Assembly (NCBI GenBank): GCA_037577475.1
Contig: CM075202.1
Location: 24,515,229 to 24,579,228, forward strand
Length of the DNA stretch: 64,000 nucleotides
Source of the DNA: Chaunax sp. Z400
Lineage: Eukaryota; Chordata; Actinopteri; Lophiiformes; Chaunacidae
Reading direction: 5' to 3'
The notes below the pieces were generated by a model. The model was not told the origin of the DNA and did not search any database. It worked only from the letters and a program-made list of their open reading frames with translations. How positions within the stretch are numbered: the stretch's first letter is position 1; each line of letters opens with the position of its first letter. This document shows positions 11,101-24,647 of this stretch, piece by piece. A program made the translations under genes and the position numbers.

Positions 11101-12087
11101 ACCTCTAGTGTTACATATTAAGAGACATTGTTCATTCTTTATGGTGAAATGTTTATTCAAAGAATGAAGGTTCTTGAATTTCACAAAGGATTCCTGTGGC
11201 TTTTGAGTGATACTAACAGTGTGATATTTTATTTTTGCAGCGCGATAATAAGGTGAATGTCAGCCAGCTCTGTATGGTTGACCTGGACGGTACTGAGGCC
11301 ACCTTAACAGGTCAGTGGGTTACTTTCTCTCTTAAGTAAACCATTTCTGTGATCAACTGTCAGTTTGTTCAGAAGCCAATCGTCTCTACTGATGTCTCAT
11401 TTACAGAGTGTATGAACACGGACCAGGAGGAACTGTTGAAATATATTACAGCCATGCGTAAGAGCCAGAGGACCGGAAACAAGACGGTTGGTATTTTACA
11501 ATCTGTTCATCATATTTAGCTGTTTTATTTGTGTGTATATTAATATTGTAAATATTCTTTTCATCATTGCTAATATTCCAGTAGGCACGATTTCACAGTC
11601 TTTATTTTCTTCCAGACTTTTCCATCAAGTGAAACAACCCTAATGAAGCTGTTCGGCAGCCACTTTGATGGAGAAGGAAATGTTGGGCTGATTGCATGTG
11701 TCAGCCCAAACATTGATCAACATGCTGTAACGAAGGTAGGCCATTTATTTTGCTGTAATTTAAAGTATTGTCTCTAATCTCATTGCTTTCCCTCTGACAC
11801 ATCTGAGCTATCATCATAACTAATCTCTGAAAACGATGAAAGGTTGACAAGATGGTTCAGGACACTGTCACAGGTTCTGTCCACCACATATATGGATTTA
11901 CTTCAGATTACTGTTGACACTTTGACAGTCAGTTAAAAAGCTGACTTTCAAATCATCAGCATTTGATTTGGATCCCTTCTGTGGCTTTAAGGTCATGAGG
12001 AAGTGTATTTCTTATAGTTCTCCTGTGTATGTGTTGCAGTGGCTGATGACGTTCGCAGAGGATACCTACAAGGTGACAGTGGTATAG
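8138..12087 (+). CDS. KIF23 (MKLP1)-like kinesin-6 motor domain, truncated and divergent
   Basis: Eleven exons join in frame into 365 codons: 8138-8260, 8352-8454, 9972-10108, 10214-10299, 10420-10530, 10709-10809, 10973-11091, 11241-11310, 11407-11486, 11616-11735 and 12040-12087 (TAG). KIF23 is the plus-end motor of centralspindlin in cytokinesis. Family signs are VFCRIRP at the first strand, FGSG, the P-loop GATDSGKT (residues 82-89 of the visible part), GILPRALDMLFNSI, FEIYGEYIYDLL, and APIDADG followed by SQLCMVDL. Kinesin switch I (NxxSSRSH) is replaced by REPKFKQSH (231-239), and switch II DLAGSE by DLDGTE (274-279). The helix alpha-4 region is also altered. The N-terminal exon with the start codon is not visible. 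The stop falls just after the equivalent of the neck linker, so coiled coil and tail are absent. No frameshift or early stop was found. It is either an ATPase-defective paralogue or a pseudogene whose frame still survives. Confidence 0.8.
8640..9895 (-). mobile_element. 5'-truncated non-LTR retrotransposon (LINE), C-terminal reverse transcriptase part
   Basis: A minus-strand ORF (9841-9167, 224 codons) carries the end of a jockey/Rex-type reverse transcriptase protein. It contains NTFLGVTIGDGISWKSHI, then SLVLPYLNYCAGIWG and LQKRAIRVI, in the usual order after the catalytic domain. The polymerase active site itself lies upstream and is missing, so the copy is 5'-truncated and dead. The AT-rich 3' UTR (9160-8660) ends in a GATT tandem (gattgattgattga near 8648), typical of LINE tails with short tandem ends. 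The element sits in intron 2 of the kinesin gene, antisense to it. The subfamily is not certain. Confidence 0.8.
8822..9010. repeat. AT-rich simple sequence (TATTATA)
   Basis: Positions 8822-9010 consist almost only of tatta/atata words (attatattatac and similar). The tract lies within the 3' untranslated part of the LINE copy and probably expanded after insertion. Confidence 0.7.
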
Positions 12088-12094
12088 CCTGCTG

Positions 12095-12345
12095 AAGAAC
12101 CGATGGCCAACCCTGGAGAGATAGGAAAGGAGTGGTGGTCAGCTCAGAACCTTTCTTCACCCGAGTGTCCAGAACATATGGTCGTAGGTCTGATGACACA
12201 ACTATAAAGTCCCACGTGAGCGTTGAAGTCCCCCAGAAGAACTACGGAGTCCCCAGTAGGGGCACCCTGCAACACCTCATCCAAGGACTCCAAGAAGGCT
12301 GGGGGAAACCTCAACGTACAGGCACCGAGCCTTGCGCCCACTGTG
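12095..12345 (-). mobile_element. LINE fragment, endonuclease region, internally deleted
   Basis: On the minus strand, 12341-12200 encodes the C-terminal endonuclease signature GDSVVLLGDFNAHVG, preceded by FLESLDEVLQGAPT. After a jump, YVLDTRVKKGSEL follows in another frame (near 12180). In intact fish LINEs these two blocks are separated by several dozen residues, so this copy has an internal deletion and is dead. It starts within about 10 bp of the kinesin stop codon. Its insertion may be what removed the C-terminal exons of that gene. Confidence 0.75.
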
Positions 12346-12429
12346 TCTCGATGTTCTCTGACTCTCCCTAACTTCTAAGCCCAGCCCCCTTGTAGCGTTC
12401 CACAAAGATCAATGTAATCGAGCTCCCTG

Positions 12430-12652
12430 ACTGGATTGGCTGCCCTAACACACGCTGTCTCTGACTGGATGGCCTAACTTGCTCCGACGACTTCTGATTG
12501 GCTGGCTTTCCGGGCCCCCGCCCCCCCAACTCAGCTTTGAATTTGAACCTGACTGAAGCCGTTTCTCCTCAGTCGTCTCATCTGTGCTTGCTTGAGAGAG
12601 AAGGACTTTTATTTCCACAACTTTTTCGCAGACATTTCTGTCGTCGAGTTAT
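12430..12652 (+). promoter_or_regulatory. TATA-less promoter and non-coding first exon of the DUF6729-like gene
   Basis: Two inverted CCAAT boxes (ATTGG at 12435-12439 and 12497-12501) and a GC-box-like run, cccccgcccccc, at 12515-12527 lie upstream. The sequence then runs to a strong donor, GTAAGT, at 12653. Coding exon 1 opens at 14152 directly after an AG acceptor, so a spliced 5' UTR exon ending at 12652 is the simplest model. The transcription start would fall around 12550-12600. This is inference from motifs only. Confidence 0.5.
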
Positions 12653-12826
12653 GTAAGTACTGTTCTGTGTCTCATTCAATGTGTCTGTCGGCTGTGTTGT
12701 ACTTGCTACGAGGCAAATGAAAGTACGGAGTACGGAGCCAGTAATAGTAATGACACGGTTACCTAGCTAGCTACCTAGCGCATTACAGTATCAGTTTAAC
12801 AAATCATATTTGAACCAATTTACCAA

Positions 12827-13440
12827 ATAACATTTGAACTTTTAATATATGAAGCGGCCGATATGCCGGTGTGCAGTCATTCATTTGCAGGCACTGCTTG
12901 AAGAGCGGGATTTGGCGCTCATTTCCGTGTATTTTCCAGTCCAGTACAAATAACATTTGAACTTTTAATATCTGAAGCGGCCGATATTCCGGTGTGCAGT
13001 CATTCATTTGCAGACACTGCTTGAAGAGCGGGATTTTGCGCTCATTTCTGTGTATTTTCCAGTACAAATAACATTTGAACTTTTAATATATGAAGCGGCC
13101 GATATGCCGGTGTGCAGTCATTCATTTGCAGGCACTGCTTGAAGAGCGGGATTTGGCGCTCATTTCCGTGTATTTTCCAGTCCAGTACAAATAACATTTG
13201 AACTTTTAATATCTGAAGCGGCCGATATGCCGGTGTGCAGTCATTCATTTGCAGACACTGCTTGAAGAGCGGGATTTTGCGCTGATTTCCGTGTATTTTC
13301 CAGTATTTGCGCTGATTTCTGTGTATTTTCCAGTACCAATTTAACAAATAACATTTGAACTTTTAATATCTGAAGCGGCCGATATGCCGTGTGCAGTCAT
13401 TCATTTGCATGCACTGCTTGAAGAGCGGGATTTGCGCTCA
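12827..13440. repeat. Tandem repeat, about 122-bp unit, five copies
   Basis: Copies begin at 12827, 12949, 13068, 13190 and 13345 with aacatttgaacttttaata, followed by tgaagcggccgatat. The unit contains cattcatttgcag and gcttgaagagcgggatt and ends near tgtattttccagt. Spacings are 122, 119, 122 and 155 bp. It lies in the first intron of the DUF6729-like gene. The minus-strand ORFs over it are period artefacts. Confidence 0.9.
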
Positions 13441-13770
13441 TGAACAGACAGTACTTTTTAAAAATACACATCTGCTTTCATGTTTTACGCGCGTACGGAC
13501 TTTTGAAATTAAATTTCCTTCAGGTCAACCTATTTCTAGCAATTTATAAACAGCCTGCTGGTATGCTCTTTGATATTCACTTTGTTTATAATTGTTATTG
13601 CTCTTTTCTGTAACACTTCTACATGACAAATACTAAACCTTTATGTGTTAACCCACACCTCTGTGCAGTATCCAAAATACAGTAGTATAAGTGAACAATA
13701 CAAAATGTGTCCTTGCCTTTGCATAATATTCCAATGGAAATTACTTAGTCAGTCAGTTATGAACAATATA

Positions 13771-13819
<49 letters not shown>

Positions 13820-13868
13820 ATATATATATATACATATATATACACACACACATATATATACATACATA

Positions 13869-13920
<52 letters not shown>

Positions 13921-14151
13921 TAATACTGTAAGTCATGGTCAGCTCTATCTCATTTCTCTGTGTGAATGTATTGATTTGCTGTCCATGACGGATCATTACA
14001 TGGTGATGTAATCCTAGAATTTATTTGAAAAGAGGATAATGACAGAGCACAGAGACACAGTGAAATGCATTTGATAAGATAAATGCTGTGTATGTGTGAG
14101 TGTAATGCTTAAAGTGTGTAATTAACGCGCCTGTCGTCTGCTTATTTGTAG
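13441..14151. repeat. Rest of intron 1 with a TA/CA microsatellite
   Basis: Positions 13766-13925 are (TA)n interrupted by TGTA and (CA)n blocks, a compound microsatellite. The flanks (13441-13765 and 13926-14151) show nothing else. The intron ends with the acceptor ttatttgtag at 14151. Confidence 0.85.
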
Positions 14152-14152
14152 A

Positions 14153-17100
14153 ATGGATTCCACTCCGGCCTTTCGGTACCTGCCTTCCTCCTCCCACCTG
14201 ATCTTGCAGCCTTCTGCCGCGGCGACACACGTCGTCAAAGCCTCCCAGAAGGGTGGCCGAGACACTGTGAGGTCGTTCGAGGTGAAGCTGCCTGAGAGGG
14301 TGAGGGAGGAGGCAGTGGCCAAGGTCAAGGCTGCGGGAGGTGACCCAGGCTGCCCTGAACTGGTGCTCAGTGAAACAGAGCTCCAGTTTGGACAGTACAG
14401 GGGTCAGACATTGAAATGGCTATTGAGCAACGATGTTGGCTATGCAGTTAGCATCATCGTCTCTCATCAGGGGGAGATGGATGGGAGGGGGGGCACCTCC
14501 CAGTCTCGCCTCGAGGCCAACAAAAACGCCCTCACCTCCTATGCTGCCCTCTTTCCACCTGTCATGGTGGCAGTGAAGGAGCGGCGGATGCGGGAGGGAG
14601 CAGAGTCGGTGAGGGGCATGGATAAGTGTTGCGTAGGTTTTGGGGTGCACGCCAGCAGGACCTATGCTTCACTGTACGAAGCAACTGACCAGGAGAGCAG
14701 GACGTGAGTATTGAGAAGTCATCATTTTTCAATTGTAAAAATTCACAGGTCAACTATGGAGAAAACACTCATTCGGTTTGCCCTGTTTGTCCATAGGTAC
14801 GTGCAGTGGGTGACGCGCCAGAAGCCACAGGCCGGGTCGCAGCTGAAGCAGCTGCAGGTGTACTTGGTCGGTCGCACCAACCAGGATGCAGCGGCCAGAG
14901 TTCCAGCGGCTACTCCGCCTGCCCGCCAGGACACAGCACGTCCGTCGACCAGTAAGACCCTCTCCCCTTGTTGTGTAGGCGTCTCACGAGTCCTGTTAAA
15001 AGTGCAAATGTCATACAGTCCTACATTCACTTCTTGTGCAGGCGCTGCATCCGGTGACCTGACGGACGACGTCCTCGTCGCCGCTGCTGTGGAGGTCGAC
15101 TCTCAGCGTGAGTGCATTTTGGTTTTTTGTACGCCATGTCCTGTCAGTCGTTCAACTGGCTGGCTGGCTGACTGACTGACTGACTGACTGACTGGCTGAA
15201 ATTTGCAGTTGCCAGGGATGCCGCAGCACCTGTCGCCCGCCCAGGACCTTCAGGACCCCCTCCCCCCAAACAGCTCGCGCAGCCCACCTCCACCGGTGCA
15301 CAGGTGAGATATAATTTTCTAGTAATAAGCAAAATGATATTAGTACTTAAAATAGTACTGACGGATGCGATGTGAACGTTGCAGCTGCTGCCCAAGAAGT
15401 GGAGGAAGGCGCTGCCGGTGGAGCAGCAGGACTGGCTGGGCCGAGCTCTCTTCACCAGAGGTGCGGGAGGACATCCCGTCCTCGTCAGTGACCTCCATCT
15501 CTGGTGGTCCCCCCCAGGAGACCGGCCCCTGTACGCGCAGCCCCCTGCCTCGTGCCATCCCTTTTTTCACACACGCTTCTTCCTGTGGGCGCCCTACAGG
15601 ATGTGGGCGTGCAGGTTTGTGTGCAAGGGATGTGGCCACAAACTCACAGGGGCTGGTCTGTACAAGACGGTGCGGAGGGTCCTGGACATGACAGGCTGGT
15701 ACTTCATGGGCACGGAGTACCTGGAATGCCTGTCATGTAAGCGCAAGGTTGCTGCCTGGTCCCAGGATATCATGGACCAGCTGGACCTGGGGCACCAGAT
15801 GCAGTTTCCTGCCATCCTGACCTACAAGTAAGCAGAAATAAGAAGGCTTGTGTATTTATTTATTCATTCAATTATTTACTGCAGCATAGCACACGATTGA
15901 CCTCTTCACCACACACTCAGGTTGTCCTGCGACAAGGCGGTGGTGGGGCATTTGAGGGAGCGCACTTTGGGCAACAGTGCGGCTTGCCTCAGAAAAACCT
16001 TGAGGGAGCAGCACAGCTCAGAGTGGGCGGGGCGCGTCATCCGCTACCTCTCTGTGTTGGAGTTGCTCGGCGTCACGGAACAGCAGGACCTGCAGCAGCT
16101 GCCAAAGATGCCACCGGTGCCCTCTGCGTCCTGGCTGCTCTCCGTGTACGTGCGGGACGCCCTCGCCCGCCTGCCGGAGACCAAGGCCAGGCTTACCTCG
16201 GTGTTTGGCAGCATTTTGAAGCTGGACTCCACCAAGAAGGTGAGCTGTGATTAGGAAGATGCACGCATTTCTATGGATTGTGCTCTGTGTGTCCGACAAT
16301 GTTTACTATTTGAAAGTATAATCGGTGTGTGACGTGACAATATTCTTCACTGTGTCTCATGCAGATGACCAAGAAACTGGCCGGTAAGGCCGCTGGGACA
16401 GCAGGATGGGTGACCAACGTGGGCAACGAGTACGGGCAGGTGCTCATCTCCGTCCTCACCGCCTGCGAGGGGGATGGACTGGTAGCCATGGCGCAGGGGC
16501 TCATGCGGCGCTACAGGGAGGCCAGGGTGGCACCCCCTCAGGTGCTCTACTTGGACCGGGACTGCTGCACTCCCAACCACCAGCCCAAGGTACCGTGGCG
16601 TCTCTCACACACAGACACACTGCTGACTGCAGCTGCCATTTAAAACGACTGACCGATTGATGATTCGTTGTTAGGTCGGGCTGATGTTTGGTGAGTGGGA
16701 CCAGCTGATGGTCCGCCTGGATGTGTGGCACCTCTTGCGACGCTTCGCGAGGGGCGTCACCACCGACGCCCACCTGCTGTACGGCCCCTTCATGTCCCGC
16801 CTGTCCACTGCCATCTTTGAGTGGGACGGAGAGGATGTGGAGCGGCTGAAGAGGGCAAAGCAGTCCCAGATGGGGACGGGTGCCATCGTCCACCTGACCA
16901 TTCCTGAGATGGCCCCTCACTGCCGGCGGCGGATCAGGGCGCAGCCAGAAGCCGACCGTCTGATCCAGGAGGTGCTGGATCACTTCTGGAATGCTGTGGA
17001 CACCATGGGGGTCCCGCTGATTGACCGCGCCAGGATGGGGGAGATCTGGAGGACCCAGCGTCGCCACCTCCACTGCATCCAGGACCCAGAGGGAGTGCAG

Positions 17101-17406
17101 CTCTACACGAAGACGGGGGAGGTGACCAGGGGAGGGGTCAAGCTACATGTATTCATACTATACATACTGTACATACTATACATACTATTCATACTGTACA
17201 TACTATACATACTATTCATACTGTACATACAATACATACTATTCATACTGTACATACTATACATACTGTTCATACTATACACACTGTTCATACTGTACAT
17301 ACTATACATACTATTCATACTATTCATACTGTACATACTATACATACTATTCATACTGTACATACTGTACATACTATTCATACTATACATACTATTCATA
17401 CTGTAA
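14153..17406 (+). CDS. DUF6729-like zinc-ribbon / DDE-transposase-like protein, C-terminus replaced by satellite
   Basis: Eight coding exons have consistent GT-AG sites and phases: 14153-14703, 14797-14951, 15042-15107, 15209-15303, 15385-15827, 15921-16239, 16365-16589 and 16675 onward. About 775 residues precede the satellite; the frame then continues to a stop at 17406 (861 residues). Residues 77-97 carry an FGQYRG...WLL.NDVGY motif seen in related fish proteins. Residues 185-289 are Ala/Pro-rich linker spread over small exons. Residues 290-440 contain a WAPYRMW motif and two CxxC pairs (C369/C372, C404/C407), a likely zinc ribbon. Residues 535-700 look like a degenerate RNase-H/DDE domain, with LDSTKK (D539), LYLDRDCC (D607, D609), RLDVWH (D634) and IFEWD (E667) as candidate acidic residues. 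Whether it is a transposase or a domesticated derivative is not decidable here. The genuine C-terminus is missing. Confidence 0.75.
15163..15196. repeat. (TGAC)n microsatellite in intron 3
   Basis: A short run of gactgactgactgactg units lies just before the exon 4 acceptor (atttgcag at 15208). The same run, of the same length, is present in the duplicated copy near 52015-52048. Confidence 0.9.
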
Positions 17407-18601
17407 ATACTATTCATACTGTACATACTATTCATACTGTACATACTATTCATACTATACATACTATTCATACTATTCATACTATACATACTATTCATAC
17501 TGTACATACTATACATACTATTCATACTATACATACTATTCATACTATACATACTATTTATACTATACTTACTATACATACTATACATACTATTCATACT
17601 ATTCATACTATACATACTATTTATACTATACATACTATACATACTATTTATACTATACATACTATACATACTATTCATACTGTGCATACTATACATACTA
17701 TTCATACTATACATACTATACATACTAAACATACTGTTTATTCTATACATACTATTCATACTAAACATACTGTTTATTCTATACATACTATTCATACTGT
17801 ACATACTATACATACTATTCATACTGTACATACTATACATACTATTCATACTGTACATACTATTCATACTATACATACTATACATACTATACATACTATT
17901 CATACTGTACATACTATACATACTACTCATACTATTCATACTATACATACTATTCATACTGTACAAACTATACAAACTATTCATACTGTACATACTATTC
18001 ATACTGTACATACTATACATACTATTCATACTGTACATACTATTCATACTGTACATACTATACATACTATTCATACTATTCATACTATACATACTATTCA
18101 TTCTATACATACTACTACTATTCATACTATACATACTATTCATACTATACATACTATACATACTATTCATACTGTACATACTATTCATACTGTACATACT
18201 ATACATACTATTCATACTATTCATACTATACATACTATTCATACTGTACATACTATACATACTATTCATACTATACATACTATTCATACTATACATACTG
18301 TACATACTATACATACTATTCATACTGTACATACTATTCATACTATACATACTGTACATACTGTACATACTATTCATACTGTACATACTATACAGACTAT
18401 TCATACTGTACATACTATACATAATATTCATACTATACATACTATTCATACTGTAAATACTATTCATACTGTACATACTATTCATACTGTACATACTATA
18501 CATACTATTCATACTATACATACTATTCATACTGTAAATACAATTCATACTGTACATACTATTCATACTGTACATACTAATCATACTGTACATACTATTC
18601 A

Positions 18602-20125
18602 TATTATAAAATACTATTCATACTGTACATACTATTCATACTATACATACTATTCATACTATACATACTATTCATTCTATACATACTACTACTATTCATA
18701 CTATACATACTATTCATACTATACATACTATACATACTATTCATTCTACACATACTACTACTATACATACTATACATACTATACATACTATTCATACTAT
18801 ACATACTATTCATACTATACATATGAATTCTATACATACTATGCATACCATGCATACCATACATACTATTCATACTATACATGCCATACATACTATTCAT
18901 ACTATACATACTTTACATAATGTACATACAATACATACCATACATGCTGTACATACTATTCATACTGTACATACTATACATACTATTCATACTGTACATA
19001 CTATACATACTATTCATACTGTACATACAATACATACTATTCATACTGTACATACTATACATACTGTTCATACTATACATACTGTTCATACTGTACATAC
19101 TATACATACTGTTCATACTGTACATACTATACATACTATTCATACTATTCATACTGTACATACTATACATACTATTCATACTGTACATACTGTACATACT
19201 ATTCATACTATACATACTATTCATACTGTAAATACTATTCATACTGTACATACTATTCATACTATACATACTATTCATACTATTCATACTATACATACTA
19301 TTCATACTGTACATACTATACATACTATTCATACTATACATACTATTCATACTATACATACTATTTATACTATACTTACTATACATACTATACATACTAT
19401 TCATACTATACATACTATTTATACTATACATACTATACATACTATTCATACTATTCATACTATACATACTATTCATACTGTACATACTATACATACTATT
19501 CATACTATACATACTATTCATACTATACATACTATTCATACTATTCATACTATTCATACTGTACATACTATACAGACTATTCATACTGTACATACTATAC
19601 ATACTATTCATACTGTACATACTATTCATACTGTACATACTATACATACTGTACATACTATACATACTATTCATACTATACATACTATTCATACTGTACA
19701 TACTATTCATACTGTACATACTAATCATACTGTACATACTATTCATATTATAAAATACTATTCATACTGTACATACTATTCATACTATACATACTATTCA
19801 TACTATACATACTATTCATTCTATACATACTACTACTATTCATACTATACATACTATTCATACTATACATATTATACATACTATTCATTCTACACATACT
19901 ACTACTATACATACTATTCATACTATACATACTATTTTTACTATACATACTATACATATAAATTCTATACATACTATGCATACCATGCATACCATACATA
20001 CTATTCATACTATACATACTATACATACTATTCATTCTACACATACTACTACTATACATACTATACATACTATACATACTATTCATACTATACATACTAT
20101 TCATACTATACATATGAATTCTATA
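18602..20125. repeat. 1.14-kb internal duplication of satellite with marker words
   Basis: The rare word attataaaata occurs at 18603 and 19747 (shift 1144 bp). Both are followed by the same series of cattctatac, tactactacta and atgaattc/ataaattc variants and by ctatgcataccatgcatacc (18838, 19973, 20124). This shows amplification of a block of about 1.1 kb rather than of single monomers. A related word (tataaaatac) returns at 55,627 in the second satellite block. Confidence 0.75.
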
Positions 20126-23100
20126 CATACTATGCATACCATGCATACCATACATACTATTCATACTATACATGCCATACATACTATTCATACTATACAT
20201 ACTTTACATAATGTACATACAATACATACCATACATGCTGTACATACTATTCATACTGTACATACTATACATACTATTCATACTGTACATACTATACATA
20301 CTATTCATACTGTACATACAATACATACTATTCATACTGTACATACTATACATACTGTTCATACTATACATACTGTTCATACTGTACATACTATACATAC
20401 TATTCATACTATTCATACTGTACATACTATACATACTATTCATACTGTACATACTGTACATACTATTCATACTATACATACTATTCATACTGTAAATACT
20501 ATTCATACTGTACATACTATTCATACTGTACATACTATTCATACTATACATACTATTCATACTATTCATACTATACATACTATTCATACTATACATACTA
20601 TTTATACTATACTTACTATACATACTATACATACTATTCATACTATACATACTATACATACTATTCATACTATACATACTATTCATACTATACATACTAT
20701 ACATACTATACATACTATTCATACTGTACATACTGTACATACTATTTATACTATACATACTATACATACTATTTATACTATACATACTATTTATACTATA
20801 CATACTATTCATACTGTACATACTATTCATACTATTCATAATGTACATAATATTCATACTGTACATACTATACATACTGTACATACTATTCATACTGTAC
20901 ATACTATACATAGTATTCATACTGTACATACTATTCCTACTATACATACTATACATACTATGCATACTATTCATACTGTACATACTATACATACTATTCA
21001 TACTATACATACTATTCCTACTATACATACTATTCATACTGTACATACTATACATACTATTCATACTATGCATACTATTCATACTACACATACTAGTCAT
21101 ACTGTACATACTACACATACTATTCATACTGTACATACTATACATACTATTCATACTATACATACTGTACATACTATTCATACTATACATACTGTACATA
21201 CTATTTATACTATACATACTACACATACTATTTATACTATACATACTATTTATACTATACATACTATTCATACTGTACATACTATTCATACTGTACATAC
21301 TATACATACTACTCATACTATACATACTATTCGTACTATACATACTATTCATACTGTACATACTGTACATACTATTCATACTATTCATACTGTACATACT
21401 ATACATACTATTCATACTGTACATACTGTACATACTATACATACTATTCATACTGTACATACTGTACATACTATACATACTATTCATGCTATACATACTG
21501 TACATACTATTAATACTATTCATACTGTTCATACTATACATACTATACATACTATTTATACTATACATACTATTTATACTATACATACTATTCATACTGT
21601 ACATACTATTCATACTATTCATAATGTACATACTATTCATACTGTACATACTATACATACTGTACATACTATTCATACTGTACATACTATACATAGTATT
21701 CATACTGTACATACTATTCCTACTGTACATACTGTACATACTATTCATACTGTACATACTATTCATACTATTCATACTGTACATACTATTCATACTATTC
21801 ATAATGTACATACTATTCATACTGTACATACTATACATACTGTACATACTATTCATACTGTACATACTATACATAGTATTCATACTGTACATACTATTCC
21901 TACTATACATACTATACATACTATGCATTCTATTCATACTGTACATACTATACATACTATTCATACTATACATACTATTCATACTGTACATACTATACAT
22001 ACTATTCATACTATGCATACTATTCATACTACACATACTAGTCATACTGTACATACTACACACACTATTCATACTATACATACTATTCATACTATACATA
22101 CTGTACATACTATACATACTGTACATACTGTACATACTATTCATACTATACATACTGTACATACTATTTATACTATACATACTGTACATACTATTTATAC
22201 TATACATACTACACATACTATTTATACTATACATACTATTTATACTATTCATACTATTCATACTGTACATACTATTCATACTATTCATAATGTACATACT
22301 GTACATAATATTCATACTGTACATACTATACATACTACTCATACTATACATACTATTCGTACTATACATACTATACATACTATTCATACTATTCATACTG
22401 TACATACTGTACATACTATTCATACTATTCATACTGTACATACTATACATACTATTCATACTGTACATACTATACATACTATTCATACTGTACATACTAT
22501 ACATACTATTCATACTGTACATACTATTTATACTATACATACTATACATACTATACATACTATTCATACTATTCATACTGTACATACTATACATACTATT
22601 CATACTATTCATACTGTACATACTATACATACTATTCATACTGTACATATTATACATACTATTCATACTGTAGATACTATACATATTATTCATACTGTAC
22701 ATACTATACATAGTATTCATACTGTACATACTATTCCTACTATACATACTATACATACTATGCATACTATTCATACTGTACATACTATACATACTATTCA
22801 TACTATACATACTATTCCTACTATACATACTATTCATACTGTACATACTATACATACTATTCATACTATGCATACTATTCATACTACACATACTAGTCAT
22901 ACTGTACATACTACACATACTATTCATACTGTACATACTATACATACTATTCATACTATACATACTGTACATACTATTCATACTATACATACTGTACATA
23001 CTATTTATACTATACATACTGTACATACTATTTATACTATACATACTACACATACTATTTATACTATACATACTATTTATACTATACATACTATTCATAC

Positions 23101-24647
23101 TGTACATACTATTCATACTATTCATAATGTACATACTGTACATACTATTAATACTGTACATACTATACATACTACTCATACTATACATACTATTCGTACT
23201 ATACATACTATACATACTATTCATACTATTCATACTTTACATACTGTACATACTATTCATACTATTCATAGTGTACATACTATACATACTATTCATACTG
23301 TACATACTATACATACTATTCATACTGTACATACTATTCATACTGTACATACTATACATACTATTCATGCTATACATACTGTACATACTATTAATACTAT
23401 TCATACTGTTCATACTATTCATACTATACATACTGTACATACTGTACATACTATTCATACTGTACATACTGTACATACTATTCATACTGTACATACTATT
23501 CATACTATTCATAATGTACATACTATTCATACTGTACATACTATACATACTGTACATACTATTCATACTGTACATACTATACATACTATTCATACTATGC
23601 ATACTATTCATACTACGCATACTAGTCATACTGTACATACTACACATACTATTCATACTGTACATACTATACATACTATTCATACTATACATACTGTACA
23701 TACTATTCATACTATACATACTGTACATACTATTTATACTATACATACTGTACATACTATTTATACTATACATACTACACATACTATTTATACTATACAT
23801 ACTATTTATACTATACATACTATTCATACTGTACATACTATTCATACTATTCATAATGTACATACTGTACATACTATTCATACTGTACATACTATACATA
23901 CTACTCATACTATACATACTATTCGTACTATACATACTATACATACTATTCATACTATTCATACTGTACATACTGTACATACTATTCATACTATTCATAG
24001 TGTACATACTATACATACTATTCATACTGTACATACTATTCATACTGTACATACTATACATACTATTCATGCTATACATACTGTACATACTATTAATACT
24101 AATCATACTGTTCATACTATTCATACTATACATACTGTACATACTGTACATACTATTCATACTGTACATACTGTACATACTATTCATACTGTACATACAA
24201 TTCATACTATTCATAATGTACATACTATTCATACTGTACATACTATACATACTGTACATACTATTCATACTGTACATACTATACATAGTATTCATACTGT
24301 ACATACTATTCCTACTATACATACTATACATACTATACATACTATTTATACTATACATACTATTCATACTGTACATACTATACATACTATTCATACTATA
24401 CATACTAAACATACTGTTTATACTATACATACTATTCATACTGTAGATACTATACATATTATTCATACTGTACATACTATACATATTATTCATACTGTAC
24501 ATACTATTCATACTGTACATACTGTTCATACTATACATACTATACATACTGTACATACTATACATACTATTTCTACTATACATACTATTCATACTGTACA
24601 TACTATACATACTATACATACTATTCATACTATACATACATATACAT

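Noticed and set aside
13757..14011. Tyr/Ile-rich ORFs over 13,760-13,930
   Set aside because: Translation of a TA/CA microsatellite.
15340..15691. Overlapping ORFs of 99-108 codons in other frames over exon 5
   Set aside because: Shadows of a GC-rich coding exon; they cross splice sites and match nothing, whereas the chosen frame joins all eight exons in phase.
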